Of a DNA stretch of 64,000 nucleotides, positions 16,717 through 26,023 are shown piece after piece (within the stretch, counting starts at the first letter, position 1; the number at the start of each line of letters is the position of its first letter). Origin of the DNA: Tunturiibacter gelidiferens (lineage in GTDB: Bacteria > Acidobacteriota > Terriglobia > Terriglobales > Acidobacteriaceae); the NCBI RefSeq assembly GCF_013410115.1, contig NZ_JACCCV010000002.1, positions 1,364,001 through 1,428,000 of the forward strand. The letters are read 5' to 3'. The translations under genes were made by a program, and so were the position numbers. The notes beneath the pieces were generated by a model. It was not told the DNA's origin, did not search any database, and was given only the letters and a program-made list of their open reading frames with translations.

Positions 16717-18620
16717 CGGTCGGCTCCTTCCTGCGGGGGCAGATGGGGTTCGGGTGTGGGATTGGGGAGGCGGAGAGCCAGCCAGTCCTTCTGATAGGCG
16801 AAGCTGATGGCCATCAATAAGGCCCCGAGTCCGAGAAAGCTTAGGACGCGGTAGCCCTGGCTGAGGTTGCGCAAGTCGTAGAGGAAGGCTTTACCGATGG
16901 TGAAGACCAGCAGGAGGAGCGCCTGCCAGCGGATGAAGGCGGAGCGCTTCCAGAAGCCCAAAGCCAGCAGGCACGCGCCGTAGAGCATGAGAAAGGTGGA
17001 GATGGCTAGGGCCTTTTGCAGATCGGCTTCGGGGTTGCCAGCAGAGACGCGCCATGCGGAGTCAAGCTCGCGGAGACACGAGAGGATGGCGATGAAGTTG
17101 AACGCGACGATGGAGGATCCCGCGATGGTGACCCAGTTTGGGAACGCTTTGTTCTGCTGGTCGGAGTGGCGCAGGGAGCCATGCGCGATGAGCGCGGAGA
17201 GGCCTAGAGCGGCGAGTCCGAAGAGGGCGGTGGCGAAACGGAGGTTGAAGAAGGCCGTGTCGATTTGCTCATTGAGCCAGAAGGGTTCGATGAGGAGGCC
17301 GCAGACACCGAGGGCGAGAGCGATGGTGGCGAGGCGGCGAAGGATGAGTGGAGCAGAAGCGGCGTCCTTGACTGGCGTTGGGCTGGAGAGACGTGCCGCC
17401 ACCCAGAGGAGAGCTGCGCCCTCAGCGAGCCAGCCAACGATGATCCAGCGGCCACTGGCCTTAAGTGGGATGGCGATGGTGAGGAAGACGATCGCGAGAG
17501 AGAGATGGACGGCGGAGGTTATGCGGGATTGGGGCAAGCGCATCAGGCCCAGATAGAACGCGGCGAATAGAACCGCCAGCCAGGGGAGGAGATCGTGATT
17601 GCCGGTGTCCTGCAGGACGGAGTAGAGCGCGAGTGCCGCGAAGGTTGCATTCGCCAATGGGAGGAGGATTTCGGTTATTGGACTTGATGGGTGTTGGTCA
17701 TTTTGCTGAGTGCGGATGGATGGCAGGAGGAAGGTGAGGAAGAAGAGGCCGATGAAGATCGCTGTGGTGGAGAGCGGCTTCGGCGTGTTGTAGACGTCGA
17801 ACCATTCGACGTACCAGCCGATGAAGAAGGCCACGGTGGCGGGGAAGATTCCGAAGAGAAGGTGCGGCCAGGGCTTAAGGCGGACGAGCGAGACCGTGGC
17901 GACATCGATTGCGAGGATGTACGTGAAGAGGAAGACTTCGTGATTGCCGCCGGTGGAGAGGAGCAAGGGCGTTGCGAAGGCTCCAGCGAGTGCGTAGGCG
18001 GCTAAAATCTGGCTGTTCTGCGACCAGGCCATGTAGGCGTTCCAGGCGGTGACCAGAATCATGGCGGTGAGAGCTATGCCGGCGGGTAGTAGATGGTAGA
18101 GCTGGAAGGCGGCCCAGAGGGACAGGTAGAGGGCTCCGCTGCCGATGGCCTTGAGCGAGTAGGAGAAGGCGTTGAAGCCCTGGCGGCGGAAGCGCTCGGA
18201 CCAGACTACGATGGCCGCGCCTGCGATCAGACCGGCGAGGATGCGGCCTGTGGGGCCTATCCAGTGGTTGTCGATCGCCCACTTGAGGAAGAGAGTGGTG
18301 GCGATGAGGAGGGCGACGATTCCGATGCGGCTGAAGAGCTGGGAGCCGATGCGGTCTTCCAGTGAGCCGTTGGGTTTGGGAAGATTGCAGACGAAGTCGG
18401 GGACGGGGACTTCTGTGGATGGAGTTGAGGAAGGGCGTGGTGGAGGGGCTGCGAGTTTGCGCGCTTTGAAGGAGGGGGTAGAACGCAGTTGCGCTAACTG
18501 CTGTTCAAGACTCTCGACGCGGGCGGAGAGGGCTGCGAGGGTCGCGGCCAGCTGGGCTTGCTCGTTGGGCTGCTTCGGCCGGTCCTGATTCTGGTCGTCC
18601 TGCACATCCTCCGAAGCCAT
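16713..18620 (-). CDS. DUF2339 polytopic membrane protein
   Basis: A 635-residue protein with many (about 15 or more) hydrophobic helices. A short N-terminal coiled coil (roughly 20-50, AALSARVESLEQQLAQL) and a Pro/Ser-rich linker precede them. This is the usual architecture of DUF2339 proteins. ATG 18620 is chosen; the frame extends upstream to a TTG at 18662 with no better ribosome binding site. It is coupled to the DUF3999 gene by a 4-base overlap. The family is uncharacterised, and a role in envelope polysaccharide or cell-wall processes is only a guess. Confidence 0.82.
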   Translation of the reverse strand: MASEDVQDDQNQDRPKQPNEQAQLAATLAALSARVESLEQQLAQLRSTPSFKARKLAAPPPRPSSTPSTEVPVPDFVCNLPKPNGSLEDRIGSQLFSRIGIVALLIATTLFLKWAIDNHWIGPTGRILAGLIAGAAIVVWSERFRRQGFNAFSYSLKAIGSGALYLSLWAAFQLYHLLPAGIALTAMILVTAWNAYMAWSQNSQILAAYALAGAFATPLLLSTGGNHEVFLFTYILAIDVATVSLVRLKPWPHLLFGIFPATVAFFIGWYVEWFDVYNTPKPLSTTAIFIGLFFLTFLLPSIRTQQNDQHPSSPITEILLPLANATFAALALYSVLQDTGNHDLLPWLAVLFAAFYLGLMRLPQSRITSAVHLSLAIVFLTIAIPLKASGRWIIVGWLAEGAALLWVAARLSSPTPVKDAASAPLILRRLATIALALGVCGLLIEPFWLNEQIDTAFFNLRFATALFGLAALGLSALIAHGSLRHSDQQNKAFPNWVTIAGSSIVAFNFIAILSCLRELDSAWRVSAGNPEADLQKALAISTFLMLYGACLLALGFWKRSAFIRWQALLLLVFTIGKAFLYDLRNLSQGYRVLSFLGLGALLMAISFAYQKDWLALRLPNPTPEPHLPPQEGADR

Positions 18621-18705
18621 GGCAACTACTTTACCGCTATCATGCGCCAGAATGGTACTCAAGACTGTCAGTTGATAGTCTTTGCGCTAAGGACGAGTGA
18701 GAGAC

Positions 18706-19422
18706 ATGCCGGTTCGGATTTTGATTGTGGATGACGATGAGTTGAGCCGGGAGGTGCTTATGCTGCTGGCGGAGAGGGCGGGATACGAGGTTGAGGCGTT
18801 GGAGTCGGGGGATGCCGCGCTGGTGCACGTGCAGCGGGCCCGTCCGTTGCCTGAGGTGGTGTTGACGGATATGCAGATGCCTGGGACTGCGGGGGATGAA
18901 CTTGCTCGGCGCCTGCGCGGATTGTGCGGGACGGGGAGCTTACTGCTGGCGATGAGCGGGAGTGAGTTGGAGGATGGGACGGGGCAGGAGTTCGACGGGT
19001 TTCTACTGAAACCGTTTACGATGGAGACCCTGGCGAGAGCAATCTCCCGTGGTTCTGCTCGAGCCGACGAGGGATCAAGCGGTGCGAAGGGGGGTGTGTT
19101 GGATGAGGGGGTCTATGGGAAGCTTTCACAGTCCATGCGGCGGTCGCAGCTGGAGCAGTTGTATGCCCTTTGCCTCAAGGATGCCGAGGCGAGGATTGGG
19201 AAGATGCGACGGGCAACATCCGATGGCAATGACGCTGCGTATAGAAAGGAAGCTCATGCCATCAAGGGTGGATGCGGGATGGTGGGTGCGGTTGAGCTGC
19301 AAAGACTTGCAACGTCAATGGAGGAGCGGGGTTTGCGTGATGACGATGTAGCTACACTGGACGAATTCATGGTGGCGTGCGAACGGCTGCGGCGTATTCT
19401 GGTCGCACGCGAAAGCAACTAG
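18706..19422 (+). CDS. Response regulator with REC and Hpt domains
   Basis: A 238-residue phosphorelay protein. The N-terminal REC domain has the acidic pocket (IVDDDE), phospho-acceptor Asp in LTDMQMPG and the conserved Lys in LLKPF. The C-terminal Hpt domain (about 145-235) has the phosphorylatable His in AHAIKGGCGM. It has no DNA-binding domain, so it should relay phosphate from a hybrid kinase to another regulator. The ATG at 18706 gives the standard MPVRILIVDDDE start; a GTG at 18697 is the alternative. The next gene, 36 bases downstream, is a NarL-type regulator and a plausible relay partner. No kinase is in the window. Confidence 0.88.
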   Translation: MPVRILIVDDDELSREVLMLLAERAGYEVEALESGDAALVHVQRARPLPEVVLTDMQMPGTAGDELARRLRGLCGTGSLLLAMSGSELEDGTGQEFDGFLLKPFTMETLARAISRGSARADEGSSGAKGGVLDEGVYGKLSQSMRRSQLEQLYALCLKDAEARIGKMRRATSDGNDAAYRKEAHAIKGGCGMVGAVELQRLATSMEERGLRDDDVATLDEFMVACERLRRILVARESN

Positions 19423-19458
19423 TGTCGGGTCAACGAGTTGTCGGGAGATGATGCAACG

Positions 19459-20166
19459 ATGAAGGAATCGATAAAGAAATCTGACGATGCAGTTGTTGCG
19501 GCGACACCGATCCGTATCGTTGTTGCCGATGATCATCCGGTGGTGCGCTTCGGCGTGAAGAACATGCTGGAGAATGAGGCCGGCTTCGAGGTGGTAGGCG
19601 AAGCCGAAGATGGCGATGTGGCGATTACGCAGACACTGGAGCTGGAGCCGGACATTCTGCTGCTGGACCTGCAGATGCCACGGCTGCCTGGACTAGAGGC
19701 TCTGCGCGCGATTATGAGCAAGTCGCCGCGGGTGAAGATCATCATGCTGACGAGTACGATCTCAACGCAACAGATCATCGAAGCGCTGCAGATCGGAGCT
19801 CGCGGTATCGTGCTGAAGGATGCGGTTGCGGGCGATCTTTCCCGTTCGCTGCGGGCTGTGCTCTCTGGCGACTACTGGATAGGCGGGGAGCGGGTTGCTA
19901 ATCTGGTGACGGCGCTGAACGAGCTGATGAAGAAGGCAGCCGCAGTTCCGGAGCGGAAGACCTATGGTTTGACGCCCAGGGAGTTGGAGGTCGTGACCTG
20001 CATCGTGGAAGGCTGCAGCAACAAAGATGTTGCTAAGCAGTTCACGATCAGTGAGGAGACGGTGAAGCGGCATCTTTCGAATATCTTCGATAAGACCGGC
20101 GTTTCGACGCGGCTGGAGTTGGCGCTGTTTGCGATCGCTCACAAGCTCGTTGTTCTGGACAACTAG
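19459..20166 (+). CDS. NarL/FixJ-type response regulator (REC-LuxR)
   Basis: A 235-residue DNA-binding response regulator. The REC domain has VADDHPVVR and phospho-acceptor Asp in LLLDLQMPR. The LuxR-type helix-turn-helix is at the C-terminus, with LTPRELEVVTCIVEGCSNKD followed by ISEETVKRHLSNIFDKTG. ATG 19459 has GGGAG about 11 bases upstream; a TTG at 19438 is in frame. It is probably co-transcribed with the REC-Hpt gene upstream. Target genes are unknown. Confidence 0.9.
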   Translation: MKESIKKSDDAVVAATPIRIVVADDHPVVRFGVKNMLENEAGFEVVGEAEDGDVAITQTLELEPDILLLDLQMPRLPGLEALRAIMSKSPRVKIIMLTSTISTQQIIEALQIGARGIVLKDAVAGDLSRSLRAVLSGDYWIGGERVANLVTALNELMKKAAAVPERKTYGLTPRELEVVTCIVEGCSNKDVAKQFTISEETVKRHLSNIFDKTGVSTRLELALFAIAHKLVVLDN

Positions 20167-20208
20167 ATCTCGGATCTGCCGTTTGCGGGCCTTCAGTAAA
20201 ATGAAGGT

Positions 20209-21216
20209 ATGAGCGAGGGTGCGGCTTCAGAGATTGTGGATTTATTAGTGATTGGGGCGGGGCCGACTGGCATGGCCTGCGCGATTGAGGCGCAACGGGC
20301 GGGTTTTACGACGATGCTGGTCGATAAAGGCTGCCTTTGCAATTCACTGTTTCATTATCCGGCGCATATGACATTTTTTACAACGCCGGAGCTGCTGGAG
20401 ATCGGGGATATGCCCTTCTCCAGTCCAAATCAGAAACCCAATCGCAGTGAGGCGCTTGAGTACTACCGCAAGGTGGCTGAGTTCTATCGGCTGGACGTTC
20501 GTCAGTATGAGAATGTTGAGCAGGTAGATGGTGCAGACGGTAATTTTCGCGTTCGTACGATGGATCGCTTTGGGCGGGCGGTGAACCATCGTGCACGGAA
20601 GTTGGTGGTCGCCACCGGATACTACGATCTACCGAACTACCTTGGGATTCCCGGCGAGGATCTCAGCAAGGTGAAGCACTACTATCATGAGCCACATCCT
20701 TACTATGGGCTTGATGTCTTGGTGATTGGGGGAAAGAACTCCGCGGCGATTGCAGCGCTGGACCTTTGGCGTCATGGTGCGAAGGTGACGCTGGTGCATC
20801 GGGGTAAGGAGATTCCAAAAAGTGTGAAGTACTGGATTCTGCCGGACATCAATAACCGGATCAAGAATCATGAGGTCGAAGCCTACTTCGACAGCGTTGT
20901 CACGAACATTACAGAGGACGATGTGACTCTCGCAACCCGGAGAGGAAAGGTGACGATTGCGAACCAGTTTGTGTTTGCGCTGACGGGGTACCATCCCGAC
21001 TTCGAGTTCATCGAGAGGCTGGGGGTAAAGCTGGATAAAGCGAATGACCGTTGCCCCGTATGCAATCCGGGTACGCTCGAAAGCAATGTGCCGGGAATCT
21101 ATGCGGCTGGAGTCATTGTCGCGGGGGAGCGGACGAGTGAGATCTTCATCGAAAATGGGCGCTTCCATGGGAAGTTGATCGCGGAAGATCTGCGAAGGAA
21201 GCGAGTTGCGGCTTAG
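20209..21216 (+). CDS. ypdA: YpdA-type bacillithiol disulfide reductase (FAD/NADPH)
   Basis: A 335-residue flavoprotein of the thioredoxin-reductase-like fold without the usual redox CxxC near the FAD domain. It has VIGAGPTGMACAIEA for FAD (14-28), VIGGKNSAAIAALDL for NADPH, and the closing GIYAAGVIVAG motif. The GCLCNSLFHYPAHMTFFTT segment fits the YpdA family, which reduces bacillithiol disulfide in Firmicutes; bacillithiol is also reported from Acidobacteria. A CPVC motif sits near the C-terminus, away from the normal TrxR site. No bsh biosynthesis genes are in the window, so the substrate is inferred from the family. Confidence 0.82.
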   Translation: MSEGAASEIVDLLVIGAGPTGMACAIEAQRAGFTTMLVDKGCLCNSLFHYPAHMTFFTTPELLEIGDMPFSSPNQKPNRSEALEYYRKVAEFYRLDVRQYENVEQVDGADGNFRVRTMDRFGRAVNHRARKLVVATGYYDLPNYLGIPGEDLSKVKHYYHEPHPYYGLDVLVIGGKNSAAIAALDLWRHGAKVTLVHRGKEIPKSVKYWILPDINNRIKNHEVEAYFDSVVTNITEDDVTLATRRGKVTIANQFVFALTGYHPDFEFIERLGVKLDKANDRCPVCNPGTLESNVPGIYAAGVIVAGERTSEIFIENGRFHGKLIAEDLRRKRVAA

Positions 21217-21358
21217 GTTGCGGGGCTAGGCTGGAGCGATAGCCCTTCCATCCTGTCCTGTTGCTGACTCCCTGACGGATGGTAGTCTGGAACCGACAAC
21301 CGAAGAAATTTTCAGGGGAATATGTGCTGCGCAAGGAGAGCCAGATCTCCTCTGTTGG

Positions 21359-22744
21359 TTGCGTAATGTCCGTAACGAACCATACGACTTCACGCTTTGC
21401 GCAAACTTCAGGAGAAGGTGCTTTATCGCTCACGTTGTAATCATTGGATCAGGGGCAATGGGCCTTTCTGCAGCGTTCCACGCCGCGAAGGCCGGACACA
21501 CGGTGGAAGTTCTGGAGGTTGCGCCTGAGCCCGGCGGCATGGCTGCTCACTTTGACATGGCGGGGCTTTCCATAGAGCGCTTTTACCACTTCGTTTGCAA
21601 GAGCGATGCGCCAACAATGGCGCTGCTGGAAGAACTTGGCATCGGCGACCAGCTAAAGTGGAGGACTACCTCCATGGGCATCTTTACGGGCAACAGGATG
21701 CACGATTGGGGCACTCCCTTTGCGCTATTGAAATTTCCTGAAATCAGCCTCCTCTCTCGACTCAGATATGGCCTGTTTGCGTTTTTGTCTGTGCGGCGGG
21801 AGCGCTGGGATGCGATTGAAACAGAGGCAGCCCACACTTGGATCACTCGATGGTGTGGGACGGAGGTGTTTGAGCGTCTCTGGAAACCACTGTTTGCATT
21901 GAAGTTCTATCAATATGCGGATAATGTCTCAGCTGCCTGGATCTGGACCCGGATCAAGCGGATCGGTCGATCCCGCAAGTCATTCATGGAGGAAGAACTC
22001 GGCTACATTGAAGGCGGAAGTCAGACGCTGGTGAATGCTCTGTGCTCGTCGATTGTGAAGAGCGGAGGCAAGGTCCGCACGCGTTGTGGGGCGCAGAAAG
22101 TAATTGTGGAAGATGGGCAGGTGAAGGGGGTCATGACGCCCGAGGGGTTCGTGCGAGCGGATGCGGTTATTTGTACGGTCCCAACGCCGCTGGTCACAGC
22201 GATGATCCCAGACCTACCTGAAGATTGGAAGGCTCGTTACGAATCGATAGTAAATATGGGTATTTGCTGCCTGGTCTTCAAACTCAAGCGATCGGTGAGT
22301 CCACACTTCTGGGTCAATATCAGCGAACCAGATATTTCTACCCCTGGGATCATTGAGTTCTCGCAGCTCAGACCGGTCGGTGGCGACACTGTGGTGTATG
22401 TGCCTTATTACATGCCAAACGACAACATCAAATTCACCTGGACCGACGAAGAACTTCTGAATGAGTCCTTCGGATATCTCCAGAGGTTGAATCCGCAGCT
22501 GACGCGCGAGGACATTATCGCGCAGCATGTAGCCCGTCTTCGTCATGCGCAACCTGTCTGTGAACCCGGATTCGCAGCAAAGATTCCGCCGATCCAAACT
22601 CCGATTCGAGGACTACAGGTTGCCGACACTTGCTTTTATTATCCCGAGGACAGGGGAATCTCAGAGAGCGTTCGAATTGGTCGGCAGATGGCGAAGCATC
22701 TTTCAACGGTTGAGCTTCCCCTGCCTGATGTAAAACGTGTCTAA
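21359..22744 (+). CDS. FAD-dependent amine-oxidase/protoporphyrinogen-oxidase-like protein
   Basis: A flavoprotein with the Rossmann motif VVIIGSGAMGLSAAFHAAKAG and a following EVLEVAPEPGG segment. The C-terminal FAD-contacting part includes the LQVADTCFYYPEDRGISESV region. Relatives are often annotated as NAD(P)/FAD-dependent oxidoreductases of unknown substrate. The only canonical in-frame start is TTG 21359, which has no ribosome binding site at useful spacing and adds 22 residues ahead of the normal family start. AGGAGAAGG at 21410-21418 points instead to an ATC at 21425 (residues then read xAHVVIIG). The true start is therefore unresolved. Confidence 0.8.
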   Translation: MRNVRNEPYDFTLCANFRRRCFIAHVVIIGSGAMGLSAAFHAAKAGHTVEVLEVAPEPGGMAAHFDMAGLSIERFYHFVCKSDAPTMALLEELGIGDQLKWRTTSMGIFTGNRMHDWGTPFALLKFPEISLLSRLRYGLFAFLSVRRERWDAIETEAAHTWITRWCGTEVFERLWKPLFALKFYQYADNVSAAWIWTRIKRIGRSRKSFMEEELGYIEGGSQTLVNALCSSIVKSGGKVRTRCGAQKVIVEDGQVKGVMTPEGFVRADAVICTVPTPLVTAMIPDLPEDWKARYESIVNMGICCLVFKLKRSVSPHFWVNISEPDISTPGIIEFSQLRPVGGDTVVYVPYYMPNDNIKFTWTDEELLNESFGYLQRLNPQLTREDIIAQHVARLRHAQPVCEPGFAAKIPPIQTPIRGLQVADTCFYYPEDRGISESVRIGRQMAKHLSTVELPLPDVKRV

Positions 22745-22907
22745 CCTAACTTTTCGGCACACCGTATTTGCACTCGCTGCGGCCGCTGCCATCTCGCGCT
22801 TGATCAATCGTCCTGCTAATCAGCTTTACAGTTGCGCCGATTTCCTGAGACGTTGCTGTCGTCGCATACCCGGATTATTCAAAATTCAGAAGGATCTGCA
22901 GAAAAAG

Positions 22908-23792
22908 CTAGCCGATGACGCGGCGTAGAAAGCCCTTGATGCCCAGCCAGGTGAGGAGGCAGAGAGAGGCTATGAGCATGCCGACGATGAGGAAGGGGTT
23001 CATGTGCGGCAGCGTGGGAGTAAGGGCTGCGCGGAGGCCCTCGCTCATGTAGACGATTGGGTTGATGAGAACGCCAACCTGGAGCCAGCGGATATGAGTG
23101 AGCGCGGCCCAAGGGTAGTAGACGCAACCTAGAAACGTGATGGGGATGACGACGACGCCGAAGATGAGACCAATCTGCTGCGGCTTGACGCTGGTGCCAA
23201 TGGTGAGTCCGAGTGCGCCTGCGGTAAGGCTGGCAAGGGCTACGACAAGAATGAGAAACGGCCAGTTGCTGATATGGGTTGTGGGGTGTGTCGCTGGAAC
23301 ATAGTAGGCCAGCGGGTAGACGATGCAGGCGGCAATGACGCTCTGGACCGCGGAGAAGCAGATCTTTTCGATGGCGACGAAGGGGACGGGCAAGGGGCAC
23401 ATGACACGGTCGTCGATCTCGCGTGTGATGCCGAACTCCTGCGCGAGAGGGAGTGCGACCGCGGCAATGCCGGAGAACATGATGGCCACGGCCATGAGAC
23501 CCGGAAGTAAGACCGTCGAGAAGGCGTTGCCAGCCATGGACGCTGTGGGATTCATGGCGGCGCCTGCGTTCATGTGCGGGATGACGTAGGTGAAGACGAA
23601 GAGAAAGAGCAGGGGGTTCATGCAGACGCGGATGATGAAGGGGAATAGCTCGCGTCGCAAGACGTGGAGATCGCGGCGGAAGAGGCCAACGAAGGCGCGC
23701 GCGTACTGGGTGAGCTTCGAGCTCTGAGGGCCGCGGGTGGTTTGGCGATTTAGCGACGTGCTCGGTTTTGCGACTTCTGCCAGTTGGGTCAT
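22908..23792 (-). CDS. ABC-2 type transporter permease
   Basis: A 294-residue membrane subunit with six predicted helices. It has the ABC-2 pattern of a cytoplasmic N-terminus, a central segment around GLMAVAIMFSGIAAVALPLA, and a C-terminal INPIVYMSEGLRAAL region of the NodJ/DrrB type. ATG 23792 is used; the ORF continues upstream through low-complexity shadow sequence. It follows its ATPase partner by about 31 bases and presumably exports a drug, lipid or polysaccharide. The substrate is unknown. Confidence 0.88.
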   Translation of the reverse strand: MTQLAEVAKPSTSLNRQTTRGPQSSKLTQYARAFVGLFRRDLHVLRRELFPFIIRVCMNPLLFLFVFTYVIPHMNAGAAMNPTASMAGNAFSTVLLPGLMAVAIMFSGIAAVALPLAQEFGITREIDDRVMCPLPVPFVAIEKICFSAVQSVIAACIVYPLAYYVPATHPTTHISNWPFLILVVALASLTAGALGLTIGTSVKPQQIGLIFGVVVIPITFLGCVYYPWAALTHIRWLQVGVLINPIVYMSEGLRAALTPTLPHMNPFLIVGMLIASLCLLTWLGIKGFLRRVIG

Positions 23793-23823
23793 AGATATCT
23801 CGGTCTTTAGACGGTTCTCTTGA

Positions 23824-24765
23824 CTACTCGCGAAGGTCGCGGCCGGTGAGACGAATGAAGACGGTTTCGAGGCTGGTTTCGGTGATGGTGAGGTCGCGGA
23901 GGCCGTAGGGGTTTGCCTCGCGGACGACGTCGGAGAGGAGGCCTTCAGCTCCGTGTGCGAGGACACGAACACCCTTGGGGGTAGGCTCTGCGCTGGCTAC
24001 TCCGGTGAGTTGCTGGAGTTGCTGCACGAGGGTGGGGATGTTGTCCTGGCTGCGAAGGTATAGCTCGTAGACCTTCTGCGCGCCGACGGAACCTTTGAGT
24101 GCTGTTGGGGTGTCCTGCACGAGGATTCTGCCGTGGTCGATGATGGCGACGCGATCGCAGAGTTCGTCGGCCTCTTCCATGTAGTGGGTTGTGAGGACGA
24201 CGGTAATTCCCTCTTGACGGAGGTTGCGGACGGCATCCCACATGGCGATGCGGCTTTGCGGGTCGAGTCCGGCGCTGGGCTCGTCGAGAAAGAGAACCTT
24301 GGGGCGATGGGCGATGGCACGGGCGATCTGGACGCGCTGGGCGAGGCCGCCGGAGAGTTGGGCGGGATAGGCGCCGGCGCGTTCGGTCAGGTGGAATTGC
24401 GCGAGGAGTTGATTGGTGCGCTCGGTCGCTTCGGGGCCGGAGAAACCGAAGTAGAGACAGTGGAAGTTGATGTTTTCGTAGATGGTGCAGGCTCGGTCGA
24501 GCGTGTTGTACTGGGGTACTACGCCGATGAAGCGACGAGCCACCGCGGGGGTTTTGACGACGTCGATTCCTGCGATGCGAACACGACCCGAGGTGGGCAG
24601 GGCGCGAGTGGTGCAGATGCTGATGGTGGTGGTTTTGCCTGCGCCGTTGGGACCGAGAAGGCCGAAGAGTTCGCCCTCGTGAACGCTGAGATCGATGCCG
24701 TCGACGGCGACGACTCGTTGCTTGCCATCGTAGATTTTCTGGAGGCTTTCGATCTCGACTATCAT
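23824..24765 (-). CDS. ABC transporter ATP-binding protein (DrrA/NodI type)
   Basis: A 313-residue ATPase with Walker A GPNGAGKTT, signature LSGGLAQRVQ, Walker B VLFLDEPSAGLD and the switch histidine in TTHYMEEAD. The ~90-residue C-terminal extension is typical of DrrA-like exporters. ATG 24765 follows AGGAGGAG on the minus strand; the upstream GTG/ATG region is less likely. It forms an operon with the permease downstream. Confidence 0.92.
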   Translation of the reverse strand: MIVEIESLQKIYDGKQRVVAVDGIDLSVHEGELFGLLGPNGAGKTTTISICTTRALPTSGRVRIAGIDVVKTPAVARRFIGVVPQYNTLDRACTIYENINFHCLYFGFSGPEATERTNQLLAQFHLTERAGAYPAQLSGGLAQRVQIARAIAHRPKVLFLDEPSAGLDPQSRIAMWDAVRNLRQEGITVVLTTHYMEEADELCDRVAIIDHGRILVQDTPTALKGSVGAQKVYELYLRSQDNIPTLVQQLQQLTGVASAEPTPKGVRVLAHGAEGLLSDVVREANPYGLRDLTITETSLETVFIRLTGRDLRE

Positions 24766-24885
24766 TTGGCTCAACTCCTCCTGCGCTTCTGCGATTATAT
24801 GCAACGTCACGTAGCGTTTCGGTGGCTGAGGCTTCGACTGTTTTGCACGGTCAACAAGCTGTGTTCTGAGGTTGTCGGGTATCGT

Positions 24886-25920
24886 TTAGTCTGATGTAAC
24901 GCGGATAACGATCTTTCCGAAGTGCGATGCGGACTCCATGTGAGCGAAGGCCTCGGCGGCCTGAGGTAAGTCGAAGACCTTGCCGATAACAGGACGCAAG
25001 CTGGCTTTCGAGATGGCAGCGTTCATCTCTTCGAACATGGCGCGGGAGCCCACGTAGATGCCCTGCACGCGGAGTTGCTTGTGAAGGATGGGCGTGAGGG
25101 CGACGTGGTCTGAGGTAGTGCCGCCGGAGAGGATGCCTATCTGCGCGACGGTGCCGCCGACTCGGGCGGCTCGCAAAGATTGACCGAAGGTGCCAGCGCC
25201 GCCCACTTCGATGATGCGATCCGCTCCTATGCCAGCGGTCGTTTCGGTAACCCATTTTGACCAGTCGGGGCGCAGCTTATAGTTGCATCCTTCGTCGAGG
25301 CCGAGGCTGCGTGCGCGGGTTAACTTCTCTTCGCTCGAGGAGGTGCCGAGGACGCGGGCTCCGAGGAGCTTTGCGAATTGGAGCGCAAAGATAGAGACGC
25401 CGCCCGTGCCCTGGATGACTACGGTTTCTCCTGGATGTACTGGATTGGGTGGGTCTCCGGCGTGATGAAGAGCGTTCCAAACAGTCACGCCAGCGCAGGG
25501 GAAGGTGGAAGCTTCTTCGTAGGTGAGATGCTCGGGGAAACGGACGACTCCCTCTTGGTCGAGAACAGCGTACTCGGTGAGCATGCCGTCTACGTCGCCA
25601 CCGAGAGCGGCCTTTGATTTGTCGGCGGTGAGTGGGCCGTCGAGCCACCGCTGCATGAAGATGCCGCAGACGCGGTCACCCACTCTAACGCGGGTGACAC
25701 CTTCGCCCGTGGCGACGACTTCTCCCGCTCCGTCCGAACAGGGGATGCGTGGCAGGGACATCTTCGGGTTGTAGAGACCCTTGACGACCATGAGATCGCG
25801 ATAGTTGAGAGAGACGGCGTGAACTTTGATCAGGACCGTACCGGGGGTTGTTTGCGGGGTAGGCAGATCAAGGTGCCGGAGGTGATCGAGGCCGAATTGC
25901 TGGATAGGATATGCGCGCAT
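24886..25920 (-). CDS. MDR-family zinc-binding-domain oxidoreductase (quinone oxidoreductase-like)
   Basis: A 344-residue medium-chain dehydrogenase/reductase. The N-terminal GroES-like domain has SLNYRDLMV and GDGAGEV-like (CSDGAGEVVATGEGV) motifs. The Rossmann domain has VVIQGTGGVSIFALQFAK for NADPH. The zinc-ligand cysteines of true alcohol dehydrogenases are absent, which favours a zinc-independent quinone or enone reductase. It is a single gene, divergent from the small basic protein at 26024 across an AT-rich spacer. Confidence 0.85.
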   Translation of the reverse strand: MRAYPIQQFGLDHLRHLDLPTPQTTPGTVLIKVHAVSLNYRDLMVVKGLYNPKMSLPRIPCSDGAGEVVATGEGVTRVRVGDRVCGIFMQRWLDGPLTADKSKAALGGDVDGMLTEYAVLDQEGVVRFPEHLTYEEASTFPCAGVTVWNALHHAGDPPNPVHPGETVVIQGTGGVSIFALQFAKLLGARVLGTSSSEEKLTRARSLGLDEGCNYKLRPDWSKWVTETTAGIGADRIIEVGGAGTFGQSLRAARVGGTVAQIGILSGGTTSDHVALTPILHKQLRVQGIYVGSRAMFEEMNAAISKASLRPVIGKVFDLPQAAEAFAHMESASHFGKIVIRVTSD

Positions 25921-25975
25921 AGTGTCTCTGGAAGAGTTGGATGCTGCCGATTTGGAATCGCCGAGGAGACGAGAG

Positions 25976-26006
25976 TAGCGAAACTATTTATATATTGATA
26001 TATCGC
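25976..26006. promoter_or_regulatory. AT-rich palindromic element between divergent genes
   Basis: A sharply AT-rich patch containing ATATATTGATATAT (an ATATAT repeat around TG) lies about 20 bases before the small-protein start and 60 bases before the MDR oxidoreductase start. It may hold the -10 box of either gene or bind a regulator. It stands out against the GC-rich surroundings. Confidence 0.4.
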
Positions 26007-26023
26007 AGCGTAGAATGAACAGT

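Noticed and set aside
22737..22928. 63-residue plus-strand ORF overlapping the end of the flavin oxidoreductase gene
   Set aside because: It starts with GTG inside the preceding gene, overlaps the permease stop on the other strand, and has no clear Shine-Dalgarno sequence or conserved character. Coding cannot be excluded but is not supported.
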